Assembly (NCBI GenBank): GCA_023957235.1
Contig: JAMLHI010000003.1
Location: 215,371 to 279,370, forward strand
Direction of reading: 5' to 3'
DNA from: Chitinophagales bacterium
GTDB lineage: Bacteria > Bacteroidota > Bacteroidia > Chitinophagales > JADIYW01
Length of the DNA stretch: 64,000 nt
Below the pieces are notes generated by a model. The model was not told where the DNA came from, searched no databases, and worked only from the letters and a program-made list of their open reading frames with translations. Position numbers and translations under genes: made by a program. Position 1 is the stretch's first letter; every line of letters begins with the position of its first letter. Of this stretch, positions 27,028 to 35,615 are shown piece by piece.

Positions 27028-27813
27028 TTATTTCAGTTCAATAATAATAGATTGTTCACAAGCAGATTCTTGCAATTTCATTTTTTGTAAATCACTTTCT
27101 TTATAAGCAAATGGTTTGCAGCTAATGGTTACTGTGTGATTGTTTTCATCTACTAAAGCTGCTGGATTGTTGACAGATTTGATATCTTGATTAAATTGAA
27201 AAATAGTTGTGTAGCTCATATCTTGAAGAATATAGGAAATATCTAGACCTCCCAACATTCCTGCATTAGAATGACTGGGTTTTTTCATCTCTAAGATTTT
27301 TCCCAATTCAGCACTCTGATGTCGGATGACAATATTTTTTTGCTCTTCTATATATGATGATTTAGATACAAATGTTTTCTTCTTTTTCCCTGCTTGAAAA
27401 TTTTCAGGAATTTTTGGAGTATATGTACCAGCTGTTGTTTCCATAGCTTGATTTAAAGCCTGAAGGTTTTCAAAAGAATATTGATATCCATATTCAAATT
27501 TTTCTTCGTCGAAAAACATTTTAATATTACTCAACCCTTTTACCTCTTTCAATTGATTGACGATTTTTTCTAATGATGCTTTATAGCTATCTTCTCCCTC
27601 TTCATCACTTTCAATTTCTGTTTTATTTGACTCTTGCAGTTGCGCTTCTAAAGATTGAGTCATATTTTTTTTGAGCGTTTCATTGATAGTGATTTTTAAA
27701 GAATATTCACCTGAGCCATTCTTATGGATATTTATATTTTCAATGATATCCAAACACGAAGTGAAGCTTAAACTGATAAATAGTAGAATAAAAAGATTAA
27801 ATATTTTGCGCAT
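27028..27813 (-). CDS. Lipoprotein of unknown function
   Basis: A protein of 261 residues. The N-terminus MRKIFNLFILLFISLSFTSC is a lipoprotein signal with the processing cysteine at residue 20, so it is expected at the outer or inner membrane. The mature region starts with IIENINIHKNGSGEYSLKITIN, reminiscent of the beta-stranded NxxGxG pattern seen in secreted LppM-like domains, but the resemblance is weak. The middle is rich in lysine and glutamate, and the C-terminus has a Cys (CEQSIIIELK). I do not recognise a named family. It is followed by a strong terminator, so it is the end of its transcription unit; the DinB-like gene lies 36 bases upstream. Confidence 0.7.
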   Translation of the reverse strand: MRKIFNLFILLFISLSFTSCLDIIENINIHKNGSGEYSLKITINETLKKNMTQSLEAQLQESNKTEIESDEEGEDSYKASLEKIVNQLKEVKGLSNIKMFFDEEKFEYGYQYSFENLQALNQAMETTAGTYTPKIPENFQAGKKKKTFVSKSSYIEEQKNIVIRHQSAELGKILEMKKPSHSNAGMLGGLDISYILQDMSYTTIFQFNQDIKSVNNPAALVDENNHTVTISCKPFAYKESDLQKMKLQESACEQSIIIELK

Positions 27814-27849
27814 TTCAAATAATTTTATAAAGTTTGAGTGATTAATAAT

Positions 27850-28371
27850 TTAGAATAATAATGGTAAATATCGACTTGTAATGACATTAAAATGATGGAT
27901 TGCATGCCCAATAATAAAAAAACCTAAACTATTTATACTAAAATCATTGCCATTAATTTTTCCCACAGTATGAATAACTCGAGGATTTAAACTCTTAAAA
28001 AAGTAAAATGTACTGATTCTTACTGCAATCAGTTCTTGTAAGAGTTCTTCAATTGTCCTATCATTAGCGTAACTATGAGCTACATAATAATCTTCATCAA
28101 ATCCGGGCAATTCTATTAAATCTTGCCTAGCAAAGGTAGTCGCTCTGTATGTTATAATTCTTTCAGTATCAATAAGATGTTGAAGCAATTCGTTGAGTGT
28201 CCACTTGCCTGGAAAATATGATTTTTGATCTAGCTTCTCCCATTGGAGAATATCGATTTCTTGAAGTCTTTTAATTGAATTTTGAATAGCTTCTATAAGA
28301 TTATCTTCTTGAACCCTATCAAAATAGCTATTAGCATAAGATGGTGCAATAAATAGATCGCTGTGTTTCAT
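27850..28371 (-). CDS. DinB-like family protein
   Basis: A four-helix-bundle protein of 173 residues related to DinB/YfiT. Putative metal-binding histidines appear in LNELLQHLIDTERI (near residue 60) and in IIGHAIHHFNVI (near residue 155), matching the three-histidine arrangement of the DinB_2 family. YRATTFARQDLIELPGFDEDYY is also typical. Family members bind a divalent metal and several act as thiol-dependent transferases, but this one cannot be assigned a substrate. The gene is divergent from aroC across 78 bases. Confidence 0.85.
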   Translation of the reverse strand: MKHSDLFIAPSYANSYFDRVQEDNLIEAIQNSIKRLQEIDILQWEKLDQKSYFPGKWTLNELLQHLIDTERIITYRATTFARQDLIELPGFDEDYYVAHSYANDRTIEELLQELIAVRISTFYFFKSLNPRVIHTVGKINGNDFSINSLGFFIIGHAIHHFNVITSRYLPLLF

Positions 28372-28411
28372 TGTACTAAAGTAATGTTTTTAGTGATTGG
28401 AAATATTATAA

Positions 28412-28445
28412 ATTGAAAATTGTAATTTTTAAAAAATTATCTTTG
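28412..28445 (+). promoter_or_regulatory. Putative promoter of aroC, giving little or no leader
   Basis: ATTG at 28412-28415 and TATCTTTG at 28438-28445 (22 bases between) match the Bacteroidota -33/-7 consensus. The ATG of aroC starts at 28450. Transcription would begin within a few bases of the start codon. Confidence 0.5.
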
Positions 28446-28449
28446 TGGC

Positions 28450-29529
28450 ATGGCAGGAAATACTTTTGGTCAGGTTTTTCGTATCACTACTTTTGGAGAA
28501 TCTCACGGCAGAGGGCTGGGCGTAATTATTGATGGCTGTCCATCTGGATTAGCCTTAGATTTGGACGCAATTCAACATGAATTAGATAGACGCAAACCAG
28601 GACAATCCAATATTGTTACCCAACGCAAAGAGGAAGATTCTTTTGAGTTGTTGTCAGGTGTGTTTGAAGGTTATACTCAAGGGACTCCTATAGGAATTGT
28701 TATTTATAATGGTGATCAGAAGTCTAAAGACTATGAACATATAAAAGATAAATATCGCCCTTCTCATGCAGATTTTACTTTTGATAGCAAATATGGACAT
28801 AGAGATTATAGAGGTGGAGGTCGCTCTTCAGCAAGAGAGACAGCTGCCCGTGTAGCTGCTGGAGCAGTGGCAAAACAGTTCATTGCAACCAGTGGAATTT
28901 CTATCCATGCCTATGTATCGCAAGTCGGTCCTATTCATTTGCACCTTTCTCATGAAGAGGTGGATTTGTCAAAGGTAGATAGCAATATTGTTCGTTGCCC
29001 TGATCAAGATACTGCTGATAAGATGATAGATTTGATTAAGGAAGTACGCAAAGATGGAGATACCATTGGAGGAGTTGTAACTTGCGTAATAAAAGGTGTC
29101 CCAGCGGGATTAGGTGAACCTGTTTTTGATAAGTTACATGCAGATTTAGGTAAAGCAATGTTGAGTATCAATGCAGTAAAAGGATTTGAATATGGGAGTG
29201 GTTTTGCAGGTGTGGAAATGAGAGGAAGTGAGCACAATGATCTTTTTTATCAAGAAGAAGGCAAAGTAGTCACTTCAACAAATAGAAGCGGAGGTATTCA
29301 AGGAGGAATTTCTAATGGAATGGATATTTATTTCAGAGTAGCTTTTAAATCAGTTGCTACCATCATGCAAACCCAATTGTCTGTCAATCAACAAGGAGAA
29401 GAAGTTGAAGTGACTGGACGAGGAAGACATGATCCATGTGTGCTTCCTAGAGCTGTACCTATTGTCGAAGCTATGTCTGCCTTAGTGTTGGCAGACCATA
29501 TCTTGAGAAACAGAGCATCTAGGGTTTGA
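28450..29529 (+). CDS. aroC: Chorismate synthase
   Basis: The last shikimate-pathway enzyme, 359 residues. It removes phosphate from EPSP to form chorismate using reduced FMN. Seen: the start [27 protein letters not shown] with the first conserved His, [50 protein letters not shown], and [19 protein letters not shown] near the C-terminus. Length is normal. The Bacteroidota-type -7 box nearly touches the start codon. The last 48 bases are antisense to the end of the hydrolase gene. aroE of the same pathway lies further along at 60.8 kb. Confidence 0.97.
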   Translation: MAGNTFGQVFRITTFGESHGRGLGVIIDGCPSGLALDLDAIQHELDRRKPGQSNIVTQRKEEDSFELLSGVFEGYTQGTPIGIVIYNGDQKSKDYEHIKDKYRPSHADFTFDSKYGHRDYRGGGRSSARETAARVAAGAVAKQFIATSGISIHAYVSQVGPIHLHLSHEEVDLSKVDSNIVRCPDQDTADKMIDLIKEVRKDGDTIGGVVTCVIKGVPAGLGEPVFDKLHADLGKAMLSINAVKGFEYGSGFAGVEMRGSEHNDLFYQEEGKVVTSTNRSGGIQGGISNGMDIYFRVAFKSVATIMQTQLSVNQQGEEVEVTGRGRHDPCVLPRAVPIVEAMSALVLADHILRNRASRV

Positions 29530-30396
29530 TAAAGCGTCCTGATTATTTTTGTCTAACCAATTTAAAGCATAGTTCCAAAGTTCTTGATGGGATTTGCTGA
29601 AAAATTTCATGTGTCCTATTGCTTCAAACCCTTCTTTCTGAGGATGAAGATGAAGTCTTTCTATTTGTAATTGGGTAAATACTTGAGTCATATCATCAAC
29701 ATTGATATCTATGGCAATATCATCATCAGAGGCATTGACCCATAATGAAGGAATATGGAGTTGGTCGTAAAAATGTTGTTGAACTTCTTGATTAAATTCC
29801 ATTTTTACATATCCAGAACCATTGCACCACTTACTCCATTGTGAAGCTACCTTTTTAGGTAAGGGTTCGCCCATATTGAGTAGAGGAGAATTGGTATATC
29901 CCCAAAAATAATTATTGACAGGGATGAAAAAATTCATGAATAAATAAGCTTTTAATTGATATGGACGCTTCATGTTTCTAATGCTTCCTGAAGAACATGC
30001 ATAATTAAAAATAGAGCATAATTCCATACAATTTTTCATTAATCCAATTAGTTGACCACCAGCACTATGTCCTATCAAATGAAGAGGAAGATTTGGAAAT
30101 TCATTTTTTAAAGCTTCAAGTGCTGCAGTCTGATCAATTTCTCCCCAGCTGACCAAAGAAGATGGACATGATTGGAGGGCTCCTTTTAAAGACTCTCCAA
30201 TTCCTTGATTGCTGTACGTTAATACTCCGTATCCATGTTCTGCCAAAAAAATGGCAAAATCTTTATAAAACCTTCTTCTTATTCCTGTGGCTGGAGCAAT
30301 TAAAACAGCACCTTTGATATAATCTGTCTTAAATATAGTGCCTGCAATTGTTGTGTGATTTGAACAATAAATCTGAATGTCTTTAATGGTTAACAT
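29482..30396 (-). CDS. Alpha/beta hydrolase of the COG4757 type
   Basis: A predicted hydrolase of 304 residues. The N-terminal half reads [36 protein letters not shown], a pattern of the COG4757 alpha/beta hydrolases. The nucleophile elbow is [12 protein letters not shown], and a late GHMKFF supplies the candidate catalytic histidine. No signal peptide is visible, so it is probably cytoplasmic. The substrate is unknown. The 3' end overlaps the convergent aroC gene by 48 bases, so the last 15 or so residues are encoded opposite the chorismate synthase C-terminus; the reading frame is intact. Confidence 0.82.
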   Translation of the reverse strand: MLTIKDIQIYCSNHTTIAGTIFKTDYIKGAVLIAPATGIRRRFYKDFAIFLAEHGYGVLTYSNQGIGESLKGALQSCPSSLVSWGEIDQTAALEALKNEFPNLPLHLIGHSAGGQLIGLMKNCMELCSIFNYACSSGSIRNMKRPYQLKAYLFMNFFIPVNNYFWGYTNSPLLNMGEPLPKKVASQWSKWCNGSGYVKMEFNQEVQQHFYDQLHIPSLWVNASDDDIAIDINVDDMTQVFTQLQIERLHLHPQKEGFEAIGHMKFFSKSHQELWNYALNWLDKNNQDALSNPRCSVSQDMVCQH

Positions 30397-30533
30397 GGAC
30401 TTTTAGTAACTTTGAAACCTTTAATGATTGATTAAACCTAAATATTTTTTGGCAAATTAATTAATTTATACGATTTTGAAAGATATCGAAAGTGATAATT
30501 ATAAATTATTCACATTGGATAGTTCTTAAAATG

Positions 30534-30541
30534 TAAATTTG
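30534..30541 (+). promoter_or_regulatory. Putative -7 box of the L-threonylcarbamoyladenylate synthase gene
   Basis: TAAATTTG fits the Bacteroidota TAnnTTTG element and ends eight bases before the ATG. A convincing -33 box at normal spacing was not seen. Confidence 0.35.
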
Positions 30542-30549
30542 CTCTTCTC

Positions 30550-31497
30550 ATGTCAAAAGTTGGAACTTCTATTGAAACTGCTTCTTCTATTTTGAAAAAT
30601 AATGGATTAGTAGCTATTCCTACTGAGACAGTTTATGGACTAGCAGGAAATGGATTAAACCCTATCTCTGTTTTAAAAATCTTTTCTGCTAAGAAACGAC
30701 CATCTTTTGATCCTTTGATTATACACTCTTCCAAAGATAAAATTTTTAATTGGGTGAGTTATGTGCCTGATAAAGCACAGTTGCTTGCTGACAAATTTTG
30801 GCCTGGACCTTTGACACTTGTTCTTCCAAAGGCTGATATTATTCCTTATGAAACTACTTCTGGATTAGATACAGTAGGAGTGAGAGTGCCGCGTCATTCT
30901 TTGACATTGGAACTTTTGTCTCAATTGGATTTTCCTTTGGCTGCCCCAAGTGCCAATCCCTTTAGTTATATCAGTCCAACTACTGCACAGCATGTTATTG
31001 ACCAACTTGGAAATGAAGTAGATTATGTTTTAGATGGAGGAAGTTGTAATGTAGGAATTGAAAGTACAATTGTAGGCTTTGAGAAGGGTCAGCCTGTGAT
31101 ATACAGGTTAGGTGGATTGTCGATAGAAGAAATTGAAAGTGTAATTGGTAAAGTCGAGCTGCAAATCAATTATTCGTCTAATCCTAAAGCTCCAGGAATG
31201 GCAAAGGTACACTATGCTCCTCAGAAACCTTTGGTGTTGGTTGATGACTTTTCAGAAGCTGTTGATGATGCCCACACTGCTTATGTTCTCTTTAATGAAC
31301 AATTGGAAATTGATAGTAATAGACAGTTTTTTTTGAGTAAATCGGATAATTATTTTGAGGCTGCAGCACAACTTTATGCGCTGCTGAGATATTTGGATAT
31401 TTCAGAATTCTCAAAAATTGTTGTGAAAAGATTACCAGACATTTCTTTGGGAACAGCCATCAATGACAGATTGTTAAGAGCTGCTACAAAAAGTTAA
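30550..31497 (+). CDS. L-threonylcarbamoyladenylate synthase (Sua5 type)
   Basis: A tRNA-modification enzyme of 315 residues that makes threonylcarbamoyl-AMP for t6A37 in ANN-decoding tRNAs. The YrdC domain (1-190) shows GLVAIPTETVYGLAGNGLN, the FSAKKRPSFDPLIIHSSK loop, FWPGPLTLVLPK, VGVRVPRHS and APSANPFSYISPTTAQHV. The longer C-terminal SUA5 domain (about 215-315) begins after APGMAKVHYAP, so this is the two-domain Sua5 form rather than the short YrdC/TsaC. Partner genes tsaB, tsaD and tsaE are not in the window. Confidence 0.94.
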   Translation: MSKVGTSIETASSILKNNGLVAIPTETVYGLAGNGLNPISVLKIFSAKKRPSFDPLIIHSSKDKIFNWVSYVPDKAQLLADKFWPGPLTLVLPKADIIPYETTSGLDTVGVRVPRHSLTLELLSQLDFPLAAPSANPFSYISPTTAQHVIDQLGNEVDYVLDGGSCNVGIESTIVGFEKGQPVIYRLGGLSIEEIESVIGKVELQINYSSNPKAPGMAKVHYAPQKPLVLVDDFSEAVDDAHTAYVLFNEQLEIDSNRQFFLSKSDNYFEAAAQLYALLRYLDISEFSKIVVKRLPDISLGTAINDRLLRAATKS

Positions 31498-31610
31498 ATT
31501 TCAATCAATCTGTTAAAATTTTCATAAAAAATATTTTTATTTCTTTTTATTTTCTTGATATTAGTTCTATCTCATCATGGGATACGTGTTATTATTTGCT
31601 GTTACTGAAG

Positions 31611-31644
31611 GCCTGTTGTCCCCCAAAATAACAGGCTATTTTTT
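31611..31644 (+). terminator. Intrinsic terminator after the Sua5-type gene
   Basis: A 7-bp stem GCCTGTT / AACAGGC (31611-31617, 31630-31636) with a 12-base loop, followed by TATTTTTT. It lies 113 bases past the stop, and nothing else in 31498-31690 looks like a gene. Confidence 0.7.
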
Positions 31645-31690
31645 AGAGATTAAGAATTAAAATATTATTTTCATTCTCAAGAATCAGGTT

Positions 31691-32086
31691 ATGAAAAATA
31701 TATTGGTGATATTAACATTTTTGCTTGTAATCGCAGGTGTTGGAATTTTTAGTTTTTATTATTTTGGATATTATGAAAAAGGTACGATGTCTGGAAAAGT
31801 AATGAGGATTTCAGAAAAAGGGTTGATTTTTAAAACCTATGAAGGCAAAATAAATTTAGAATCTTTTGGCGCATTAAGAGGAGCTTCTCCTATTCAGGAA
31901 GTCTTTGATTTTTCAGTGGAGAAAAGTAATGCAAAGGCTATCAGTGATTTACAACGAGTATCTCTTACTGGGGAGCGAGTCAATCTTCATTATATTAAGC
32001 GATATGCAAAGTTTTTTTGGCGAGGAGAATCGCTTTATTTTATTGAGAAGGTTGAAAGAAGTGTTGATAAAAATAAAGTAGAATAG
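31691..32086 (+). CDS. Small membrane-anchored protein of unknown function
   Basis: A protein of 131 residues with one N-terminal membrane helix (about 5-27, ILVILTFLLVIAGVGIFSFYYF), then a basic soluble domain containing GYYEKGTMSGKVMRISEKGLIFKTYEGKINL. This pattern belongs to a widespread Bacteroidota family that databases often mislabel as 6-phosphogluconate dehydrogenase; there is no nucleotide-binding motif and no similarity to that enzyme. The function is unknown. It precedes metG by 68 bases; a -7 box lies in between. Confidence 0.75.
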   Translation: MKNILVILTFLLVIAGVGIFSFYYFGYYEKGTMSGKVMRISEKGLIFKTYEGKINLESFGALRGASPIQEVFDFSVEKSNAKAISDLQRVSLTGERVNLHYIKRYAKFFWRGESLYFIEKVERSVDKNKVE

Positions 32087-32130
32087 TAGTTTATTTTCTT
32101 GAAACCTGAGATGTTCACTTCTATAATAAT

Positions 32131-32138
32131 TATCTTTG
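32131..32138 (+). promoter_or_regulatory. Putative -7 box of metG
   Basis: TATCTTTG fits the Bacteroidota TAnnTTTG element and ends 16 bases before the ATG. No clear -33 box at about 21 bases upstream. Confidence 0.4.
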
Positions 32139-32154
32139 AACTTTTTTAATATTT

Positions 32155-34260
32155 ATGTGTGCATCAAATAGATATACTATAACAGCTGCCTTGCCTTATG
32201 CTAATGGGCCTTTACATATTGGACATTTGGCTGGTGCGTATATAGGAGCGGATATTTATGCGCGATACCTGAGATTGCGTGGAAAAGATATTGTTTTTGT
32301 TTGTGGTAGCGATGAGCATGGGGCTGCTATAACTATTAAAGCTATCAAAGAAGGAGTGTCTCCAAGAGAGATTGTTGATAAATTTCATACAATCATCAGA
32401 GATAGTTTTAGCCAATTTGGTATTTCTTTCGATATTTATCATAGGACATCAGAGCCTATTCATTATGATACTTCTCAAGAATTCTTTAGAATATTAAATG
32501 ACAAGGATGCATTTGATATCCAAGAAAGCGAACAATATTACGATGAGATAGCCCAGCAGTTTTTGGCGGACAGATATATTATAGGCACTTGTCCTAAATG
32601 TAATAATGAAAATGCTTATGGAGATCAATGTGAGAAATGTGGCTCTACCTTAAGCCCTACTGAATTGATTAATCCTCGTTCAACTATTAGTGGTGGAGTT
32701 CCTATTTTAAAAAAGACAAGACATTGGTACCTAAAATTAAATGAGTATCAAGAATTTATTCAAAAATGGATATTATCTAAAAAAGGTATTTGGAAATCAC
32801 ATGTCTATGGTCAATGTATGAGTTGGATAGATGCAGGATTACAACCTCGCGCTATGACTAGAGATTTGAATTGGGGGATTCCCGTGCCTCCTGAGATAGA
32901 AGGCTCTGAAGGCAAAGTGTTATATGTTTGGTTAGATGCTCCTATAGGCTATATCTCTGCTACTCGTCAATTATTTAAAGAAATTGAAGAAAAATCTTTT
33001 CATTTTGCTCAGCCACAATCTGAAGGGTTGTTAGACAAGTCTAAAGATGAATGGAAAAAATATTGGCAAAGTGAAGATACTACATTGGTTCATTTCATAG
33101 GAAAAGACAATATTGTCTTTCACTGTATTACATTCCCCGCAATATTAAAAGCAACAGGTCATTATATCCTACCTGAAAATGTTCCAGCCAATGAATTTAT
33201 GAATTTGCAAGGAGATAAAATTTCTACTTCTCGCAACTGGGCAGTCTGGCTTCATGAATATCTAGAAGAAATGCCTGGAAAACAAGATGAACTTCGATAT
33301 ACATTGATAGCAAATATGCCAGAAAATAAAGACAGTGAATTTACTTGGCAGGATTATCAATCAAGAGTGAATAATGAATTGGTAGCTAATTTGGGTAATT
33401 TTATAAATAGAGTATCAGTTCTAGTTCATAAGTATTATCAAGGAATTGTTCCTCATGTTGTAGCAGATGAGTTCAGTGATTATGACCAACAAGTATTGGA
33501 CGCTATAATTATATATGCAGATAAAATTTCAGTCGCTATTGAATCATTTAAGTTTAGAGATGCTTTAATGGCTTTAAATGAACTCTCTTCAGTAGGGAAT
33601 AAATATTTGGCCGACTTCGAACCGTGGAAATTAGTGAAGGTAGATCCAAAGGCTACAGAACGGATTTTGTTTGTTGCTACTCAATTATGTGGAGGTATTG
33701 CAGTGTTGGCTCAGCCTTTATTGCCTTTTACGGCAAATAAATTATCAAGAATTTTTGGAGTTGAAGCTGGTCAATGGATAAAAGATGAAGGTGTAATGAT
33801 TTCAGCTGGTACTCAACTAGGTCAAGCAGAACTGTTGTTTGAAAAGATAGATGATTCATTGGTAAATCGACAAATTGAAAAATTGGAAAATTCAAAAAGG
33901 CAAGAGAAAACCAATTCAATAGATTATACTCCTATTAAAACCGAAATATCTTTTGATGATTTTTCAAAATTGGATATTCGTACAGGTATCATTGTTGAGG
34001 CCGAAAAAGTGCCTAAAGCAGATAAACTTTTAAAATTGAAAGTAGATTTGGGGTTTGAAATAAGAACAATTGTATCGGGTATTGCTGAAAGTTTCTCAAT
34101 AACAGATGTGATTGGCCAAAAAGTTTCAGTAATAGTTAATTTGGCTCCAAGAAAACTGAAAGGCGTAGAGTCTAATGGTATGATATTAATGGCAGAAGAT
34201 AATGCTGGAAAATTATTTTTTGTACAATCAGAAGCCCCTTTGGGCATGATAATCAGGTAA
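32155..34260 (+). CDS. metG: Methionine--tRNA ligase
   Basis: A class I synthetase of 701 residues that charges tRNA-Met. The HIGH motif is in GPLHIGHLAGAYIGADIYARY, zinc-binding cysteines occur in CPKCNNENAYGDQCEKCGS (residues about 144-162), and the KMSKS equivalent is GDKISTSRNWAVW, the variant common in Bacteroidota. The C-terminal 100 residues (from FDDFSKLDIRTGIIVEAEKV) form an EMAP/Trbp111-type tRNA-binding domain with SNGMILMAEDN, which helps dimerisation and tRNA capture. Length and domain order are normal. Confidence 0.97.
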   Translation: MCASNRYTITAALPYANGPLHIGHLAGAYIGADIYARYLRLRGKDIVFVCGSDEHGAAITIKAIKEGVSPREIVDKFHTIIRDSFSQFGISFDIYHRTSEPIHYDTSQEFFRILNDKDAFDIQESEQYYDEIAQQFLADRYIIGTCPKCNNENAYGDQCEKCGSTLSPTELINPRSTISGGVPILKKTRHWYLKLNEYQEFIQKWILSKKGIWKSHVYGQCMSWIDAGLQPRAMTRDLNWGIPVPPEIEGSEGKVLYVWLDAPIGYISATRQLFKEIEEKSFHFAQPQSEGLLDKSKDEWKKYWQSEDTTLVHFIGKDNIVFHCITFPAILKATGHYILPENVPANEFMNLQGDKISTSRNWAVWLHEYLEEMPGKQDELRYTLIANMPENKDSEFTWQDYQSRVNNELVANLGNFINRVSVLVHKYYQGIVPHVVADEFSDYDQQVLDAIIIYADKISVAIESFKFRDALMALNELSSVGNKYLADFEPWKLVKVDPKATERILFVATQLCGGIAVLAQPLLPFTANKLSRIFGVEAGQWIKDEGVMISAGTQLGQAELLFEKIDDSLVNRQIEKLENSKRQEKTNSIDYTPIKTEISFDDFSKLDIRTGIIVEAEKVPKADKLLKLKVDLGFEIRTIVSGIAESFSITDVIGQKVSVIVNLAPRKLKGVESNGMILMAEDNAGKLFFVQSEAPLGMIIR

Positions 34261-34291
34261 TTATTATGATATGGGTGTAAACAAATAGTAG

Positions 34292-35539
34292 ATGGAATAT
34301 GTACTTTTATTAGGATATAGTATTTTATTTTTAACTTTTGTTTATTATTCAAAAAGGTTTGATACTCCTTCTGTTTCAAAAAAATTATGGGTGAGTCTCG
34401 CCTTTATAAAGATATGTGCAGCATTATTATACAGTTGGCTTAATACCCAAATTTCCACCTTCTATGATTCATCATTTTATTTTCGAGAAGGAGAGATTGT
34501 ATATAGTGCATTGAAGGATAATCCTTGGTATTATTTGCAATTATTATTGGGTCCTAATAATTATTTTCCTGAGCCTGAGCATCTTTGTAGATATATAGAT
34601 GAATTAGGATTGTGGTATGATTATACGGGTTTTACGATTGTGCGAGTAAATGCTTTGTTTAGATTAATTTCTGCTGGGTATATTTCAGTCCATTTCCTTT
34701 TATTTTCATTCTTATCATTTACAGGTTCATTTTATTTATTTAAGTTTTTTGAAAGAGAAACTTTTTTATCTGAATATTTAATAATTGCAGGAGTTTTTTT
34801 TATTCCAGGTACTTTATTTTGGACATCAGGATTACATAAAGATGCATTAGTCATTTTTGCTATTGGTATTCTTCTTTATAATTTTGAAAAAGTATCCTCT
34901 AGCTTTTCTTTGTTTAGAGCGATATGGGTCCTATTGGCTTTTTTATTATTGATCAATGTAAGAGCATATCTGACCTTGGCAATCTTGCCTTCTTTAATAG
35001 GCTATTATTGGAATAAGAAATCAAAGATTCAATCCATTATCCCATATTTAGTTGTTTTTGGTGGAATGATAGTTAGTGTTGTCATATATGATATGATATT
35101 ACCCAATGAATATCGTCTTGCCTACAAAATCAGTATCATTCAAAAAAGTTTTTTGAATGCTGATGGTAACACTAGTTTTGTTGCTGAAAGTATTGATAAT
35201 AGCTGGGCAAATATCTTCTCGATATTTCCAGATAATTTTTTAAATGCTTTTATTTACCCATTATTTAGGCAATGTGGTTCAGATTGGTGTAGGCTAGCAT
35301 CCCTTGAGTCTATTTTTTTCTGTGTATTCTTGCTTATTGCTTTAATAAAAGTGAAATACAAATATATTTTAGATAATTCTATTGCACTATTTACTTTGAG
35401 TCTAGGATTTTCAATGATGGCAATAATTGGCTTAGTTGTAAATAATTCTGGTGCAATTGTAAGATATAGATCCGTTGCCTTAATATTTATTTTTATAGGT
35501 TTTTTGATTTCTTTTTCAAAAAGAACAAAAAGTAAATAA
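34292..35539 (+). CDS. Polytopic membrane protein of unknown function
   Basis: A protein of 415 residues with about 10 hydrophobic segments, including LLGYSILFLTFVYYS at the start and VALIFIFIGFLISF at the end. A soluble loop containing FYFREGEIVYSAL and NYFPEPEHLCRYIDELGLWYDYTGFTIVRV lies after the first two helices. A short SGLHKDALVIFAIGILL segment resembles membrane proteins of polysaccharide assembly, such as EpsG/Wzy-like polymerases, but the match is only by shape. It begins 31 bases after metG. I do not assign a function. Confidence 0.55.
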   Translation: MEYVLLLGYSILFLTFVYYSKRFDTPSVSKKLWVSLAFIKICAALLYSWLNTQISTFYDSSFYFREGEIVYSALKDNPWYYLQLLLGPNNYFPEPEHLCRYIDELGLWYDYTGFTIVRVNALFRLISAGYISVHFLLFSFLSFTGSFYLFKFFERETFLSEYLIIAGVFFIPGTLFWTSGLHKDALVIFAIGILLYNFEKVSSSFSLFRAIWVLLAFLLLINVRAYLTLAILPSLIGYYWNKKSKIQSIIPYLVVFGGMIVSVVIYDMILPNEYRLAYKISIIQKSFLNADGNTSFVAESIDNSWANIFSIFPDNFLNAFIYPLFRQCGSDWCRLASLESIFFCVFLLIALIKVKYKYILDNSIALFTLSLGFSMMAIIGLVVNNSGAIVRYRSVALIFIFIGFLISFSKRTKSK

Positions 35540-35615
35540 AATTATTTTACTTTTACATTGTATTTTCTTTCAAAATAGATTTTTAAAGAAAATATTTCAC
35601 ATATAAAAAAATATC

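Noticed and set aside
31577..31663. Possible 28-codon small gene across the terminator after the Sua5-type gene
   Set aside because: It runs through a convincing terminator hairpin and has no supporting motif.
31691..32086. 6-phosphogluconate dehydrogenase
   Set aside because: This name is often given to the family, but the 131-residue anchored protein has no dehydrogenase motif.
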